In this document: positions 23,841 to 36,165 of the stretch, piece after piece
Layout of the letters: every line of letters begins with the position of its first letter
How positions within the stretch are numbered: the stretch's first letter is position 1
Source of the DNA: Raphanus sativus
Lineage: Eukaryota; Streptophyta; Magnoliopsida; Brassicales; Brassicaceae
DNA: 64,000 nt
NCBI RefSeq assembly: GCF_000801105.2
Contig: NC_079516.1
Coordinates: forward strand, 50,265,265-50,329,264
Direction of reading: 5' to 3'
Translations under genes and position numbers: made by a program
The notes under the pieces: model-generated
Databases searched by the model: none
What the model was told of the DNA's origin: nothing
What the model saw: only the letters and a program-made list of their open reading frames with translations

Positions 23841-24013
23841 CTTTGTTCAACACCTCCAACGCTCATTTCACTTCCTCTCCCTCCATCTCTCTACATCTTC
23901 CCCAGAAATAGAGGAAACTAGAGGACCTTTCTCTCTGCACTCTTCTGACGTACCTTAATCACTTGATCAGACCCTATCCCACACACATAACAGCAAGATT
24001 GTTGTATATTCAT

Positions 24014-25613
24014 GTAAGTTTTTCTTTTCATTATATTTTTGGATGTTTATAAATTATAATTTGGTAATTGTATGGTTGCAAAACGATGTTATTTTGTCCA
24101 CTCTGCATCTTTTATCTCGGTTTGTTATTTGTCAGTAGTGATTTTGAATCCATCTGAGCTTAATTTGTTTGTGATCTCTTATCATTGCTTTTAAAAAAAT
24201 CAAATTGTGTGTTTCCACTTTTTCTAGGATCATTAATTAGGATTTGTTTCCTTGAAAACGTATTTGTCTGATCTTATCTCTTTCTGAATAAAGACATTTT
24301 TATAAGTGCATGAATCGGACGGTTTACAAGAACGTACATAATATGTTACTCTGATAAAAAGAGAAAATAAAAATATGATGTCTGAATAAGAGGAACTACT
24401 CTATTTAATTTGATAAGTGTGTCCGCAATAAAGACAAAAAAACTTGCTGTCTTACTCGTGGGTACAATCGTAATGTTGAAAATTCATACAAGTATATGGA
24501 CCTCCCATTTCCTCATCTACTTTTATAGATTGGTTACGTACGCGTAAAGAAACCAAAATAATAGAACCAGTTTTTTCTTTCTGAAACATTTAGAGTCGAA
24601 AATCAAGGAATCAATTATTTGAAATACAAGTTACACAGTTGTTTTAATTTCTGCATAATACGGTCTAATAATATATTTGACTTTTATCATCATTTCATTT
24701 TCTTTTATATTTTATGAATGCGTAGTCTTTTTACATAAAAATAATTATTTGTAGTTAAAAGCTACTGCATAGTTTTCTACTAAAACATACAGGTATACCT
24801 TACTAATGGCTTTAAATTTTCCACTTACCTCCTTACTTCAAGCTTGATCAACATACGTATCTTTTTTGAATATTAGGTCAACATACTTTATGGCTTGTGA
24901 TTTCAACATCAACGAAATGAGGAACTAAAATAAAATCCATACACTATTTTTCATGTTAATATGATATTTTCAAGTGGGATTTAGAGATTTAATTCTCTAT
25001 TTGCTTTTAAAACTGCCTAACTTAGTTCCAAGTTAGGTAACTGCTTTAATGTTTGTAGCAAACTCTTTCTTATTTTGCACATCCAAAGTAAGTAATGAAA
25101 TATATTTTTTTTGACTATCATTTGAAAATCTATGATCAGACCAGACGATGATTTATATGACAATGTTGTAATATATTAATTTCTCTACAATATATTTGTC
25201 CTGTTTCTTAAAAAAAAAACTGATTACTGAAAAATAAACAATAAGCTTTTGTTCTTAATGTTGGATTAAAATTGAAATAACTTGAGGAGAAATTATCACT
25301 TTCTTACCGAAATATGGAATAGAAAAAAAGGTTTATCATGTTTAGGAGTTACCATATACTGTATTAGATATCTAATATGTCTAGAAATTATATTTCTCTA
25401 TATACAGAGATGACAAATGTGCCATAACTTACAAGTTCGAGAGTGCTTTAGTTTTGAGATTTCTTAAAACCAATAAGAGAATTGATTGTTAAGTTTTTGA
25501 TTCAATACTTACAACATCCCGAACTCTTTATAAGTTACATCCAACATATTTCGCTCTTATATGATTCATTGTTACTCAAAGTTGCTAATGTTGAGTTCTT
25601 GATGAAATTACAG
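24014..25613 (+). other. 5' UTR (leader) intron of PHT1 copy A
   Basis: The leader exon ends at CAT before GTAAGTTT (24014), and an acceptor TTACAG ends at 25613, 12 bases before the start codon. Copy B has the same arrangement (TTCAT-GTAAGTCT and TTTACAG) with an intron about half as long. Long leader introns are typical of PHT1 genes. Confidence 0.75.
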
Positions 25614-25625
25614 AGGTGAACAAGA

Positions 25626-27233
25626 ATGGCAGGGGATCAGTTAAAAGTGTTGAATGCACTTGATGTAGCCAAGACGCAATGGTACCATTTTACGGCTATC
25701 ATAATCGCAGGAATGGGATTCTTCACCGACGCATACGACCTCTTCTGCATCTCTCTTGTCACCAAGCTCCTTGGCCGTATTTACTACCACGTCCCAGGCG
25801 CCCAAAAGCCTGGGACTCTCCCTCCCAACGTTGCTGCTGCCGTCAACGGCGTCGCCTTCTGTGGAACCCTAGCCGGTCAACTCTTTTTCGGATGGCTTGG
25901 TGATAAGCTCGGGAGGAAGAAAGTTTATGGTATGACGTTGATGGTCATGGTCCTTTGCTCCGTAGCCTCTGGTCTCTCTTTTGGCGACAAGCCAAAATCC
26001 GTGATGACCACGCTATGTTTCTTTAGGTTTTGGCTAGGGTTTGGGATTGGTGGTGACTATCCTTTGTCCGCAACAATCATGTCTGAATACGCTAACAAGA
26101 AAACTCGTGGCGCGTTCGTTTCTGCTGTTTTTGCTATGCAAGGGTTTGGTATCATGGCTGGTGGCATCTTCGCTATAATTATCTCCTCTGCTTTTGAAGC
26201 TAAGTTCCCTGCACCGGCCTATAAGGATGATGCCTTGGCATCCACGGTTCCTCAAGCAGATTTTGTATGGCGTATAATCTTGATGGTTGGTGCTATCCCT
26301 GCAGCAATGACGTATTACTCAAGGTCCAAGATGCCGGAAACCGCAAGATACACAGCTTTGGTTGCTAAGGACGCAAAGCAGGCTGCTTCAGACATGTCTA
26401 GGGTTCTGCAAGTGGAGATAGAGGCAGAACAGGAGAAAGTTGAAGAGATCTCAAATAAAAAGTCCAAAGCCTTTTCCTTGTTTTCCAAGGAATTCATGAA
26501 ACGCCATGGGCTTCATTTGCTTGGCACTACATCCACCTGGTTCCTTCTCGACATTGCTTTCTACAGTCAAAACCTTTTCCAGAAGGATATTTTCAGCGCA
26601 ATCGGGTGGATTCCTCCAGCTCAAACCATGAATGCGATTCAAGAAGTTTTCAAGATTGCGCGTGCTCAAACTCTCATCGCCTTGTGTAGTACGGTACCTG
26701 GTTACTGGTTCACAGTTGCGTTTATAGATGTCATTGGAAGGTTTGCGATTCAGATGATGGGATTCTTCTTCATGACGGTGTTTATGTTTGCTCTGGCTAT
26801 TCCATACAACCACTGGACTCACAAGGAGAACAGAATTGGATTCGTTATCATGTACTCTTTAACGTTCTTTTTTGCTAACTTTGGACCCAATGCGACAACC
26901 TTTGTTGTACCCGCGGAGATCTTCCCAGCCAGGTTCAGATCCACCTGCCATGGTATCTCGGCAGCATCAGGAAAGTTAGGTGCGATGGTTGGCGCGTTTG
27001 GATTCTTGTATTTGGCCCAGAGTCCAGATAAAAACAAGACAGACGCAGGATACCCTCCAGGTATTGGAGTCAGGAACTCGCTTCTCGTGCTAGGTGTGGT
27101 TAACTTCTTGGGTATTCTCTTCACCTTCTTGGTACCTGAATCTAAAGGGAAGTCGCTTGAGGAAATGTCCGGTGAAAATGAAGACGATGAGAACACAACA
27201 ACAAGTGATAGTAGAACGGTCCCAATTGTGTAG
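25626..27233 (+). CDS. PHT1;4: PHT1 high-affinity phosphate:H+ symporter, copy A (PHT1;4-like)
   Basis: This is a plasma-membrane transporter of the major facilitator superfamily that imports phosphate with protons, mainly in roots. The single coding exon gives 535 residues, the normal PHT1 length. The PHT1 signature GGDYPLSAT lies at residues 142-150. The sugar-porter-type motif [14 protein letters not shown] follows TM2, a long cytoplasmic loop (about 230-300) separates two sets of six predicted membrane helices, and the Asp residues of [10 protein letters not shown] (35, 38) are in TM1. The C-terminal tail is acidic and Ser/Thr-rich ([17 protein letters not shown]). The start [20 protein letters not shown] is typical. 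It forms a tandem pair with the gene at 29881, and the position before JMJ19 matches PHT1;4. The P1BS-like site upstream suggests induction by phosphate starvation. Confidence 0.95.
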   Translation: MAGDQLKVLNALDVAKTQWYHFTAIIIAGMGFFTDAYDLFCISLVTKLLGRIYYHVPGAQKPGTLPPNVAAAVNGVAFCGTLAGQLFFGWLGDKLGRKKVYGMTLMVMVLCSVASGLSFGDKPKSVMTTLCFFRFWLGFGIGGDYPLSATIMSEYANKKTRGAFVSAVFAMQGFGIMAGGIFAIIISSAFEAKFPAPAYKDDALASTVPQADFVWRIILMVGAIPAAMTYYSRSKMPETARYTALVAKDAKQAASDMSRVLQVEIEAEQEKVEEISNKKSKAFSLFSKEFMKRHGLHLLGTTSTWFLLDIAFYSQNLFQKDIFSAIGWIPPAQTMNAIQEVFKIARAQTLIALCSTVPGYWFTVAFIDVIGRFAIQMMGFFFMTVFMFALAIPYNHWTHKENRIGFVIMYSLTFFFANFGPNATTFVVPAEIFPARFRSTCHGISAASGKLGAMVGAFGFLYLAQSPDKNKTDAGYPPGIGVRNSLLVLGVVNFLGILFTFLVPESKGKSLEEMSGENEDDENTTTSDSRTVPIV

Positions 27234-28370
27234 TTTGATATAATAAGATTTTTGTTTTTATTTTTCTTTGGTCTTTTTGTTTCCAGCAATTTAAGTTGTT
27301 TCTGGTGTGATAACTTTGATGTACTAATGCTATAAAAATCAAAATGCTCATGTATCGATTTTAATTAAAAGAAATGTTCTTCTTCATCGGGTTTTTGGAT
27401 TAGGGCAGCAAGTAAGGTGGTTACTGAAATCCAGTGCCGAAAATAATACTAATATTTACTTCTTTAGTAGTTAAATATCAGAATTATGAATTCATTGTTA
27501 CAATTTGCAAACCTATGATTTATGTGTTACACATGGTTAATAAGTTTTAATAATCCATTAGGAATTTTTAGGGAAACATATACAATATCTGTTGAAAAAT
27601 AAAATGGATTGGAAGAAAATTGAAGCTTGACTTTTTACCAACACTTCAGTTCTTTTCCTTTCACTTAAAATCGTTGGTTTCCTTTAAGATGAGTAAACGT
27701 ACACTTTTACCATCACCTTATATTTTTGTTTGAAGATAAGATTTTCATGTTTACTAGGCATTAACTTTCTACAGGTTTTGGAAAAAAAAAAAAAACCTTT
27801 CTACAAAAAAAAAAAAAAAAAACTTTCTACAGGTTTTGTAAACATGCTCTATGGTTTATGATCGTGAGATCAACTAAATTAGAAAAAAAATCTTATATTA
27901 ATATATAATTATGTTAGATAGATGGAATTTCAAGTTGGAAATCATGAGCCTTACTATCACTTTACAATAATTTTTTTTTTCGTTTTAATGTTTTGTTGTG
28001 TGAAATTTCTCTTGAAAATCTTTAGAAAAACCTTTTTTTTTTAACCAGAGAAATTTAAAAATTTTAGATCTAAGAACTAATCCCATAAAACTTTGCAATT
28101 TTACATATAGACAATTAATCCAGTTAGGCATGACTATGTGGCTAATACTAATCGAATCCAAAATAGAATCTCTAGTTAAAACTCCTTTATTCTTTAGTAT
28201 AATAGGATTGGAAAAGATTTGATCAAAAAAAAAGAATTGGAAAAGATCATTGTAATCTCTGTTTTGCTTTTACGTATAAAACAAAGTTAGATACATATAT
28301 AATATTACCAAATAAAAATATATTGGCATGAGATAACTTTTTGGGCATAAATTGTCAACATAATAAATGT
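27234..28370. other. Spacer between the two phosphate transporter units
   Basis: 3' flank of copy A followed by A-rich spacer. At 27770-27835 the phrase CTTTCTAC is repeated between two long A-runs, a small local duplication. No gene is visible. Confidence 0.5.
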
Positions 28371-29000
28371 TGTAGTTTAATCTTGTTTCTTCTTCTAATT
28401 CTTTTGTTCGTGTCATTGCGTTTATTTTTATACAAATTGTAACTAAAATTTTATAAAATAGCGTATCACTAATTTATAATATTTTCTATTTCAGTTAAAT
28501 GATGATTACTTATTTGTCAGGCAGAATATTTTAAGAAGTAATCAAAGTTTGAACATACTCCTAATTGAATTCGCTTATTATAATTATTGTTTTTCTTGGC
28601 AACTATTGTTTTGTTTTAAAGTGTACGATATTTTACTTGCTTTGTTTTATTTATAGTTTCTTGGGACAAAATTTTACTTACTTTATTAGTATTTGAAATT
28701 TATATCTGCCTACACCGTCATGGCAGGTAATAGGTATCTGGTGATTGTATTAAATAGTGAAGTTTCCAGAATTAAAATTTTGCGTTTTCAAGCAATAAAC
28801 TCTCCGTATCAGAAAACAAATCATGGTCAACTACGAGAAAAACACCAAGAACCTGTTATAATATTGGACCAGCTATATTTTCGATGATAAAATATACTAT
28901 TTACAGCAAAACAGAAGCAGCCTGTCGTCATTGGATATCTCATACAGACTCGCTTATAAATAGCCGTTTCAAAAAGACTGCACTATATCCTTCAACGCTC
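28371..29000 (+). promoter_or_regulatory. Promoter of PHT1 copy B, TATA box but no exact P1BS
   Basis: This is colinear with the promoter of copy A: TAGGTATCTGGTGATTG near 28733, TCATGGTCAACTAC near 28823, ACAGCAAAACAGAAGCA near 28902 and a TATA box (TTATAAAT) near 28954. The segment that holds GAATATAC in copy A is missing. The nearest motif, GGATATCT at 28933-28940, departs from GNATATNC at the last base. Confidence 0.6.
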
Positions 29001-29082
29001 ATTTCACTTCCTTTGCCTTCCTCTCTACATTTTCCCCAGAGATCAGATCATTTCACACACCTCGTGAAGATTGTGTATTCAT

Positions 29083-29868
29083 GTAAGTCTTTGATTTTCT
29101 TTAATGTTTGCAGATATTTATGTATAATTTGAATATTTGATAATCCACACTTTTTCTTGTAAGGATGAAAAAATAATGATAGTCAATCTGAGCATCATTT
29201 GTTTGTGTGTTTATCATACTATTAATAGCCTTTTTAATCGAGCAACAAGTTCTCTTGTAGAGTATTTGTTGAATCTTACCTCTCCTTTTTCTAATTTTTT
29301 TTTGTTTTGTTTTGGTATAATTCATATACATATATAGAGCTACCATATCATCGTTACTTTTGAGATTTGGTTACGTGGAGGTAAAGAAACCATATCATAA
29401 ACAGTGGGGTTGGTACTTGAGAGAGGTTCGGCCTCAATACGGTCCCGGGTTCGATTCCCACTGGCCACATGGATATGGACCATTGCTTTAGGCCCATTTG
29501 AATGCCCAGGAAAGGATCTAACCGTGGGCTGTACCTCCATCCGGGAGTTAGGCTTCTGTCATCATTAACCCGGATTTAATCTTTTTCTTTGTCAAAGAAG
29601 AAACCATATCATCTTTCTTGTTCCTAAAAATGTAGAGCATATAAATTATGAATTGACAATTACACATAACTATTTTCATGTCTGTATAAATTATAATTGC
29701 TTAACAAATCTTTATACAAACAATGGAGTTGGCGTTAGTAAATGAATCTTTTTGAGTAATATTTGAAAATCTACAATCAGTCGATTATTTAGATGTTTGA
29801 GATGCCTTTAATATGGTACGAAAAATTACTAATATTGATATTTTTTTGATGAAATTACAAATTTACAG
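29083..29868 (+). other. 5' UTR intron of PHT1 copy B, carrying a SINE
   Basis: The donor GTAAGTCT follows TTCAT at 29082, and the acceptor TTTACAG ends at 29868, 12 bases before the ATG. The intron is 786 bp against 1600 bp in copy A and contains the SINE at 29399-29599. Confidence 0.75.
29399..29599 (+). mobile_element. tRNA-derived SINE in the leader intron of PHT1 copy B
   Basis: A 13-bp duplication, GAAACCATATCAT (29386-29398 and 29600-29612), flanks the insert. Near the 5' end it has a TGGTACTTGAG stretch that could be an A box, and a perfect B box GGTTCGATTCC at 29449-29459, as expected of a tRNA-type pol III promoter. The body (TGGCCACATGGATATG, later CCCGGATTTAATC) matches the minus-strand element at 45107-45355. 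It ends in a T-rich tail rather than a clean A-run. Confidence 0.8.
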
Positions 29869-29880
29869 AAGTGAAGAAGA

Positions 29881-31482
29881 ATGGCAGATAACCAGTTACA
29901 AGTTTTGAATGCACTTGACGTAGCGAAGACACAATGGTACCACTTCACTGCCATTGTAATTGCTGGAATGGGATTCTTCACCGATGCTTACGATCTCTTC
30001 TGCATATCTCTTGTCACGAAGCTCCTCGGCCGAATTTACTACCACGAAGAAGGCTCCCACAAGCCAGGGAGTCTCCCTCCCAATGTTGCTGCTGCCACCA
30101 ACGGCGTTGCCTTCTGCGGGACCCTTGCCGGTCAGCTGTTTTTCGGGTGGCTTGGTGACAAGCTGGGAAGGAAGAAAGTCTACGGTATGACGTTGATGAT
30201 CATGGTTGTTTGCTCCGTAGCCTCAGGTCTCTCTTTTGGAGACAAGCCAAAATCCGTGATGGCCACGCTATGTTTCTTTAGGTTTTGGCTAGGGTTTGGA
30301 ATCGGTGGTGACTATCCTTTGTCCGCAACGATCATGTCTGAATACGCTAACAAGAAAACTCGCGGAGCGTTTATTTCCGCGGTTTTCGCGATGCAAGGGT
30401 TTGGGATCATGGCTGGTGGCATCTTTGCTATTATCGTTTCCTCCGTGTTTGAAGCTAAGTTCCCAGCGCCGTCCTATGCGGATGATGCCTTGGGATCCAC
30501 GGTACCTCAAGCAGATTTTGTGTGGCGTATAATCCTGATGTTTGGTGCTATCCCAGCGTCGATGACGTATTACTCAAGGTCCAAGATGCCGGAGACCGCG
30601 AGATACACTGCATTGGTTGCTAAAGACGCAACGAAGGCTGCTTCAGATATGTCTAGGGTTCTACAAGTGGAGATAGAGCCAGAACAGATTTTGGAAGAGA
30701 TTTCAACGGATAAGTCCAAATCCTTTTCCTTGTTTTCCAAGGAATTCATGAAATGCCATGGACTTCATTTGCTTGGCACTACATCCACATGGTTCCTTCT
30801 AGACATCGCTTTCTACAGTCAAAACCTTTTCCAGAAAGATATTTTCAGCGCGATCGGGTGGATCCCTCCGGCTCAAACCATGAACGCGGTTCAAGAAGTT
30901 TTCAAGATCGCGCGCGCGCAAACACTCATCGCCTTGTGTAGCACGGTGCCTGGTTACTGGTTCACAGTTGTGTTCATCGACGTCATTGGAAGATTCGCCA
31001 TTCAGCTAATGGGATTCTTCTTCATGACGGTCTTTATGTTTGCGTTGGCTATTCCATACAACCACTGGACTCACAAGGATAACCGGATCGGTTTCGTCAT
31101 CATGTACTCTTTAACATTCTTTTTCGCTAACTTTGGACCCAATGCTACAACCTTCGTCGTACCGGCTGAGATCTTCCCAGCCAGGTTCAGATCAACCTGC
31201 CATGGTATCTCTGCTGCATCAGGAAAGTTAGGTGCGATGGTTGGTGCGTTTGGATTCTTGTATTTGGCGCAAAGCCCTGACAAGAACAAGACAGACGCAG
31301 GGTACCCTCCAGGTATTGGGGTCAGGAACTCGCTTCTCGTGTTAGGTGTGATTAACTTCTTGGGTATCCTCTTCACTTTCTTAGTGCCTGAATCTAAAGG
31401 GAAATCGCTTGAAGAAATGTCTGGTGAAAATGAAAGCAATGAGCAGAACAACAACGATAGCAGAACTGTCGAAATGGTGTAG
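29881..31482 (+). CDS. PHT1;4: PHT1 high-affinity phosphate:H+ symporter, copy B (PHT1;4-like)
   Basis: Tandem paralog of the gene at 25626, with the same 12-helix MFS layout and function in proton-coupled phosphate uptake at the plasma membrane. It has 533 residues in one exon and the same GGDYPLSAT signature. The two proteins differ mostly by conservative changes, in the short outside loop after TM1 (EEGSHKPGS versus VPGAQKPGT), the central cytoplasmic loop, and the extreme C-terminus ([16 protein letters not shown]). No stops, frameshifts or missing family residues were seen, so both copies appear functional. Regulation may differ: this promoter lacks the exact P1BS motif of copy A, and its leader intron contains a SINE. 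Confidence 0.95.
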   Translation: MADNQLQVLNALDVAKTQWYHFTAIVIAGMGFFTDAYDLFCISLVTKLLGRIYYHEEGSHKPGSLPPNVAAATNGVAFCGTLAGQLFFGWLGDKLGRKKVYGMTLMIMVVCSVASGLSFGDKPKSVMATLCFFRFWLGFGIGGDYPLSATIMSEYANKKTRGAFISAVFAMQGFGIMAGGIFAIIVSSVFEAKFPAPSYADDALGSTVPQADFVWRIILMFGAIPASMTYYSRSKMPETARYTALVAKDATKAASDMSRVLQVEIEPEQILEEISTDKSKSFSLFSKEFMKCHGLHLLGTTSTWFLLDIAFYSQNLFQKDIFSAIGWIPPAQTMNAVQEVFKIARAQTLIALCSTVPGYWFTVVFIDVIGRFAIQLMGFFFMTVFMFALAIPYNHWTHKDNRIGFVIMYSLTFFFANFGPNATTFVVPAEIFPARFRSTCHGISAASGKLGAMVGAFGFLYLAQSPDKNKTDAGYPPGIGVRNSLLVLGVINFLGILFTFLVPESKGKSLEEMSGENESNEQNNNDSRTVEMV

Positions 31483-32172
31483 TTTGATACAATATGTCTT
31501 TTTTTTTTTTGTTCTTCTCTTTTCTTCTTGTTTTTGGCAATTTAAGTTGTTCTTCGTGTGATATGTTGCTATTGAGATCAAAATGTTCATGTAACGATTT
31601 AAGGTCAAATCTCTGAGTAAATGATATTTTTTTGGTTTGGTTGAAATTTTTGATTTTACTACGAATGTGAAATTGATAAATAGTGAAACGGTAGAACAGA
31701 GGAACAACAATTGACATTTAAGTAAACAGGTTAATATCGTATATTTGAGATGAAAGAAAAAGTAAAAAATAGACAAATTAGTGTTTAATGTAAATTTCTT
31801 AAATGCCTAATTTTGTCAAGTGAATATACATTTAGAGAATTGTATTGCGTAGCCAAAAATATTCGTTTAGTGTTTAATGTAGATTTTTTTTTAAACGTCT
31901 AACTTTGTTAAGTGAATAATATACAGTACATTTAGGGAATTATGTTGCATAGTTAACAATTAGAGAATAAATATGTTAATATCAGGAATTGAATGACAAT
32001 TATTTTATAGAAACAGGAATTTAATTTTATACTGGAAATTGATGTCAAAAAAAATTAAAAAAATTATACTGGAAACTAAATTATAATATTAATATATACA
32101 TTCTCAATTACCAGACTCCAGAGGCATTGCTTCGGTAATATCTGAAAGTTTCAGGAATCTCAGTTCGCCTAG
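31483..32172. other. Copy B 3' flank and JMJ19 promoter/leader
   Basis: AT-rich spacer. A likely JMJ19 leader exon ends at about 32172 before GTATGTGC. A leader intron would then run 32173-32551, closing with TTCTGCAG. Confidence 0.45.
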
Positions 32173-32647
32173 GTATGTGCTCTACTCGTCTCTTGTCCGA
32201 AAATCTTAGATTTTGAATCCTAATAAGATCCGATATTCTTTCGAGAACTCGTTTTGTTTTAAGCTCTGCAAATGATTGGAAAGGAGCTTCCTTTATGTGA
32301 ATTTCTTTTGAAAGGGTTTAATTTTGAGAATTCAAGAACGATTTAAGGGTAAAGATTGGCTTTTTATAATTTCGTAGGGAAATTGATAATCTTTTGAGTA
32401 AGCAAGAACGATTCGTCTTCTACGGTTTTGCAAAAGCTTTAGCTGCTATCTTATGGGAAATTGATAATCTTTTTATTAACGATTCTCGTCGTCATGTTTA
32501 GTCCCCTGGTTTATATATACATTATTTTTTTCTTCTTCTCATCTTCTGCAGGAAGTTGCTGCATCTTTATTGACCTCTTCTGAAACTCAAACTTTATTTT
32601 CCTCTTCCGGAAAAATAGTATTTTGGTGGTAGCTGTAAGGGTTTTTA

Positions 32648-35193
32648 ATGGGAATTGAAGGCAATCACACATATTCAAAACCCGGGAACATGGACAAGTT
32701 GCCAACTCCTCCAGGTTTTGTGTCTCAAACAACGTTCGTGCTGAGAAATGTACACCAAGGCAGAGAAAGTTCCAGGCCGGGACAAGATCAGATAACTGGA
32801 CTCTGTTTGGATGATGCTAGTTTCAAGTTGTCTCTTAACAGCCGACCGTGGATACTGCATGATCACACAAATCCCACCTCAGAGTCCTTAAAGCCAATCA
32901 AACCTGAGGAGGTCCCATAACTATTCCTCTCTTTCTTTTCTATAGAGTGTTTTGTCTTTTCTCTTATTCTGTTTTTTTTTTTCTTCCCAACAGGTAAAGG
33001 AAAGACGGATACAGAGAGTCTCCAAGAACGTAACCCTTGAGGAAGCTCCAGTGTTTAACCCAACCGAGGAGGTTAGTTTTGCTTTGAATTAAACTCCGTT
33101 TTACATTGTCTTTATTAAACAAATGATGTTTAATGGGTTGCCAGGAGTTCAGTGACACACTCTCGTATATTGCAAGCTTGCGTGACAAAGCTGAGCCTTA
33201 TGGAATCTGCTGCGTGGTTCCTCCTCCTTCGTGGAAGCCTCCGTGTCTTCTCGAGGACAAGGAGATATGGGAGGTTTCCAAATTCGACACTCAAGTACAG
33301 CTCTTTGATGCAAACGACACAATGGTTAAGAAGGAGGGTGATGATGATGATCATACATCGGAGACAGATGTCAAGTTTTGTAGAGTAGAACGCGGTCCTA
33401 AGAAAACTCTGGAGACCTTTAAGAACTTTGCAGATTCATATAAGAAGAAGCATTTCAGCGTAGAGGATGAGGTTTTGAGTTCCAAGAGTTCTTCAACCCC
33501 ATCACTAAAACAAGAACCAACCGTTGAAGATGTTGAAAAGGAGTATAGACAACTTGTTGAGAGTCCAGTTGTTGAGATTGAGGTTCTTTATGGGAATGAT
33601 CTAGACACAAGAACGTTCAGCAGTGGGTTCCCCTTACCTGGAGGACCATCTGAATCTTGCAAGTACAAGACATCAGGTTGGAATCTGAACAATACGGCTA
33701 AGCTTCCTGCCTCTCTTCTATCGTTTGAAGACTGTGAATCAGTTGGTGTTCCTCGTCTAAGTGTAGGAATGTTTCTGTCTTCCCAGTTGTGGGTAAGTTC
33801 TTTTTGTCATTTGGTGTTTTGCAATCAAGTTTGCTGTTTTAATCTCCTCGTATACATGTTGGTGTAACAGAAATCTGAAAAGGACAGACTCTACTCGCTC
33901 TGTTATTTGCATATGGGAGCTCCTAGAGTGTGGTACTCTATAGCAGGATGTCATCGTTCTAAGGTTATGAACTTATTCCCTGAGATGTCAGGTGAACAGC
34001 AGTCAAAGATGAGCCGTGAACCTGTAAGTAACTAAAAAGCATCAATACAAACTCTTGTCAAAACTCAGAAGCCAAGACTTAGTAAACTATCTATAAGCAC
34101 TCATAGGGAAGTTAAATTCACTTTGGCAGGTGATGATAATGTCTCCATATGCGCTGAACATGGAGGGTATACCAGTGACCCGGTGTGTCCAGAACCCTGG
34201 CCAGTATGTTATACTGTTTCCAGGGTCATGCTACTCTGCAGTTAACTGCGGCTTCAACTGTTTGGAGAAAGCAAACTTTGCTCCCATTGATTGGTTACCC
34301 CATGGGGATGTTGCTGTTCATCAGAACCAAGAGAAGAAGAAGAAATCATTGATATCGTATGATAAGATACTATTGGGAGCTGCAAGGGAAGCTGTGAAAT
34401 GCCTCAAGGAGAACTCTTTGTCCAAGAAGAAAACAGCAGAGAACATGAGATGGTTTAACTCTTGTGGTAAGGAGGGTTTGTTCACCAGCATTGTTAAGGT
34501 ATGCTCACAGCTCTTACTTGGTAGCTGTGAGGAACTTTGCTCACTGCCTCTTTACTTTTGTTTCATGTGTAGTCAAGGGTGAAGCAAGAGAAGAGCAGAA
34601 GAGAGTTCCTTGCTAGTTCACTAAAGTCTCAGAGAATGGACAAGAGTTTTGATGACGGTGTGAGCAAGAGGGAATGCTGTTTCTGTTTCGTGGATCTGCA
34701 TCTCTCCGGAGTCCAGTGCTCGTGTTCCGATGAACGTTACTCGTGTCTGAGCCACGTGAGGAATCTATGCGCCTGTCCGAGTGGGAAGAAGAGGTTTCTG
34801 TATAGGTACACCATCGATGAGCTGAATATTCTTGTGGAGGCGTTGGAGCTGCAGAAACTCAGCGCTATGTTCAGATGGGGGAACTTTGATCGCAACTTTT
34901 ATGCTTCTTCTCCCGCCGTTAAAAGTTCACAACAAACTGGAGACAAAGGTAAGAAAGCAGATGAGGTTGTTGTGCCTTGTAATAACAAGGACAATAACAC
35001 GAGGAAAGATGTTGAAGGTGGAGGGAAGGAGCAGGGTAAGACTAAAGTAAAGGCGAGGTCTATCATGGAGATAATGAATGGGAATGATGATGAAGCGTCC
35101 GGGCCTATGCGACCTTGTTCTAATAAAACGAACAAGACATGCGATGGTGGTTCTGCTGTTGTCAACACGGCAAAGAAGGCGCGGAAGGGGTGA
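32648..35193 (+). CDS. JMJ19: JmjC-domain protein JMJ19-like (KDM5/JARID-type), probably catalytically dead
   Basis: Exons: 32648-32911, 32994-33071, 33145-33792, 33871-34023, 34130-34498 and 34573-35193, all in frame, 710 residues. Order of domains: JmjN (about 105-150; APVFNPTEEEFSDTLSYI), JmjC (about 300-445), and a C5HC2 zinc finger encoded by the last exon (CCFCFVDLHLSGVQCSCSD). The architecture is that of plant histone H3K4 demethylases. In active JmjC enzymes Fe(II) is held by His-x-Glu/Asp and a distal His. Here the first His is Lys331 (W-K-S-E, Glu333 kept) and the distal His is Tyr416 (CYSAVNCGFN). Both histidines are gone, so demethylation is unlikely and a scaffold or reader role is more plausible. 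It sits directly upstream of ERO2 as in Arabidopsis. Confidence 0.92.
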
Positions 35194-36165
35194 ACTGAAA
35201 AAAAGGAATGTTTTGTTTTCATGTTAGTTGTTGTCAGTTGCACAATTTGCAAAAATACTGTTTTTTTGAAAAGTCACAAACTCGTGATCAGATTTTTATC
35301 TTTTTGCATGCGAAAGGAGAGTTGTCTGTACAATACTTTGCCAACCAGAGTTTTTAATGTAAAGAATCATGAAAATCCTTTCAAATATTATTAAAATTCA
35401 CTCCAAAAATTCAAATGTAATTGAATAACTCCAGATTTGATTTCTATTTAAGAACCATTCAATAAATAATTAAAGATTCTCAAAGTAGCGTTTTAATTGA
35501 TGTAAATCAAAAATACAATTTTTTGAATATAAACTTTTAAAAATTTAAAAATTAGTGTTATACTATAATTTATTATATTAATATATTTTAAAATTAGTCT
35601 TTTAAAAAATATTTAAAATTGTGAAATTTAAAAGACTTTTTTAAATGTGTTTTGGTAAATTTTCTTAGTAAAATTCCTAAATATTATGGTTCGAATGTTT
35701 TAACTAAAATCATTAAAAAAGCTTTCATAATTTATCTGAAATCAAATCATTTCAATTTTTTTTTTCTCAAATCCTATATTAAACACACCTTTTCCAAAGT
35801 TTTAAAATATAATTTTGATTGAATTCATATATTTATCAAAATTTAATATCCAATGATTCACTAAAAAGATGTAAGAAAATAACAAACAAGACTAGGCCCC
35901 TTAGCCGTTGGATCTGATGACTATCTGTGATCGCCGTTGGTTTTCTTTTCTGGTAAGTTGCTGTTTTGTTATTATAAAAACACGTTGCATCGTATAAGAA
36001 ACGGCCAACCCTCATTTAATATTTTTGGTTCTTTGGTCAAACTGGCCACCCTCCCCCATTTAATCTATGTGCTCGAGATTTCTCGTCGTCGCCTGTATCA
36101 GAGAGTACAAAACCTAACACCAACTCAAAAACTTAATTCTTTAGGCGTAGATTCACTTCCCTTCA
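35194..36165. other. JMJ19-ERO2 intergenic region
   Basis: JMJ19 3' flank, an AT-rich stretch (35340-35880), then the probable ERO2 promoter and leader (35890-36165). No further gene or clear element. Confidence 0.5.

Noticed and set aside
26034..31454. Minus-strand open frames across both phosphate transporter genes
   Set aside because: Antisense shadows of a long conserved coding exon, repeated in both copies only because the genes are paralogous.
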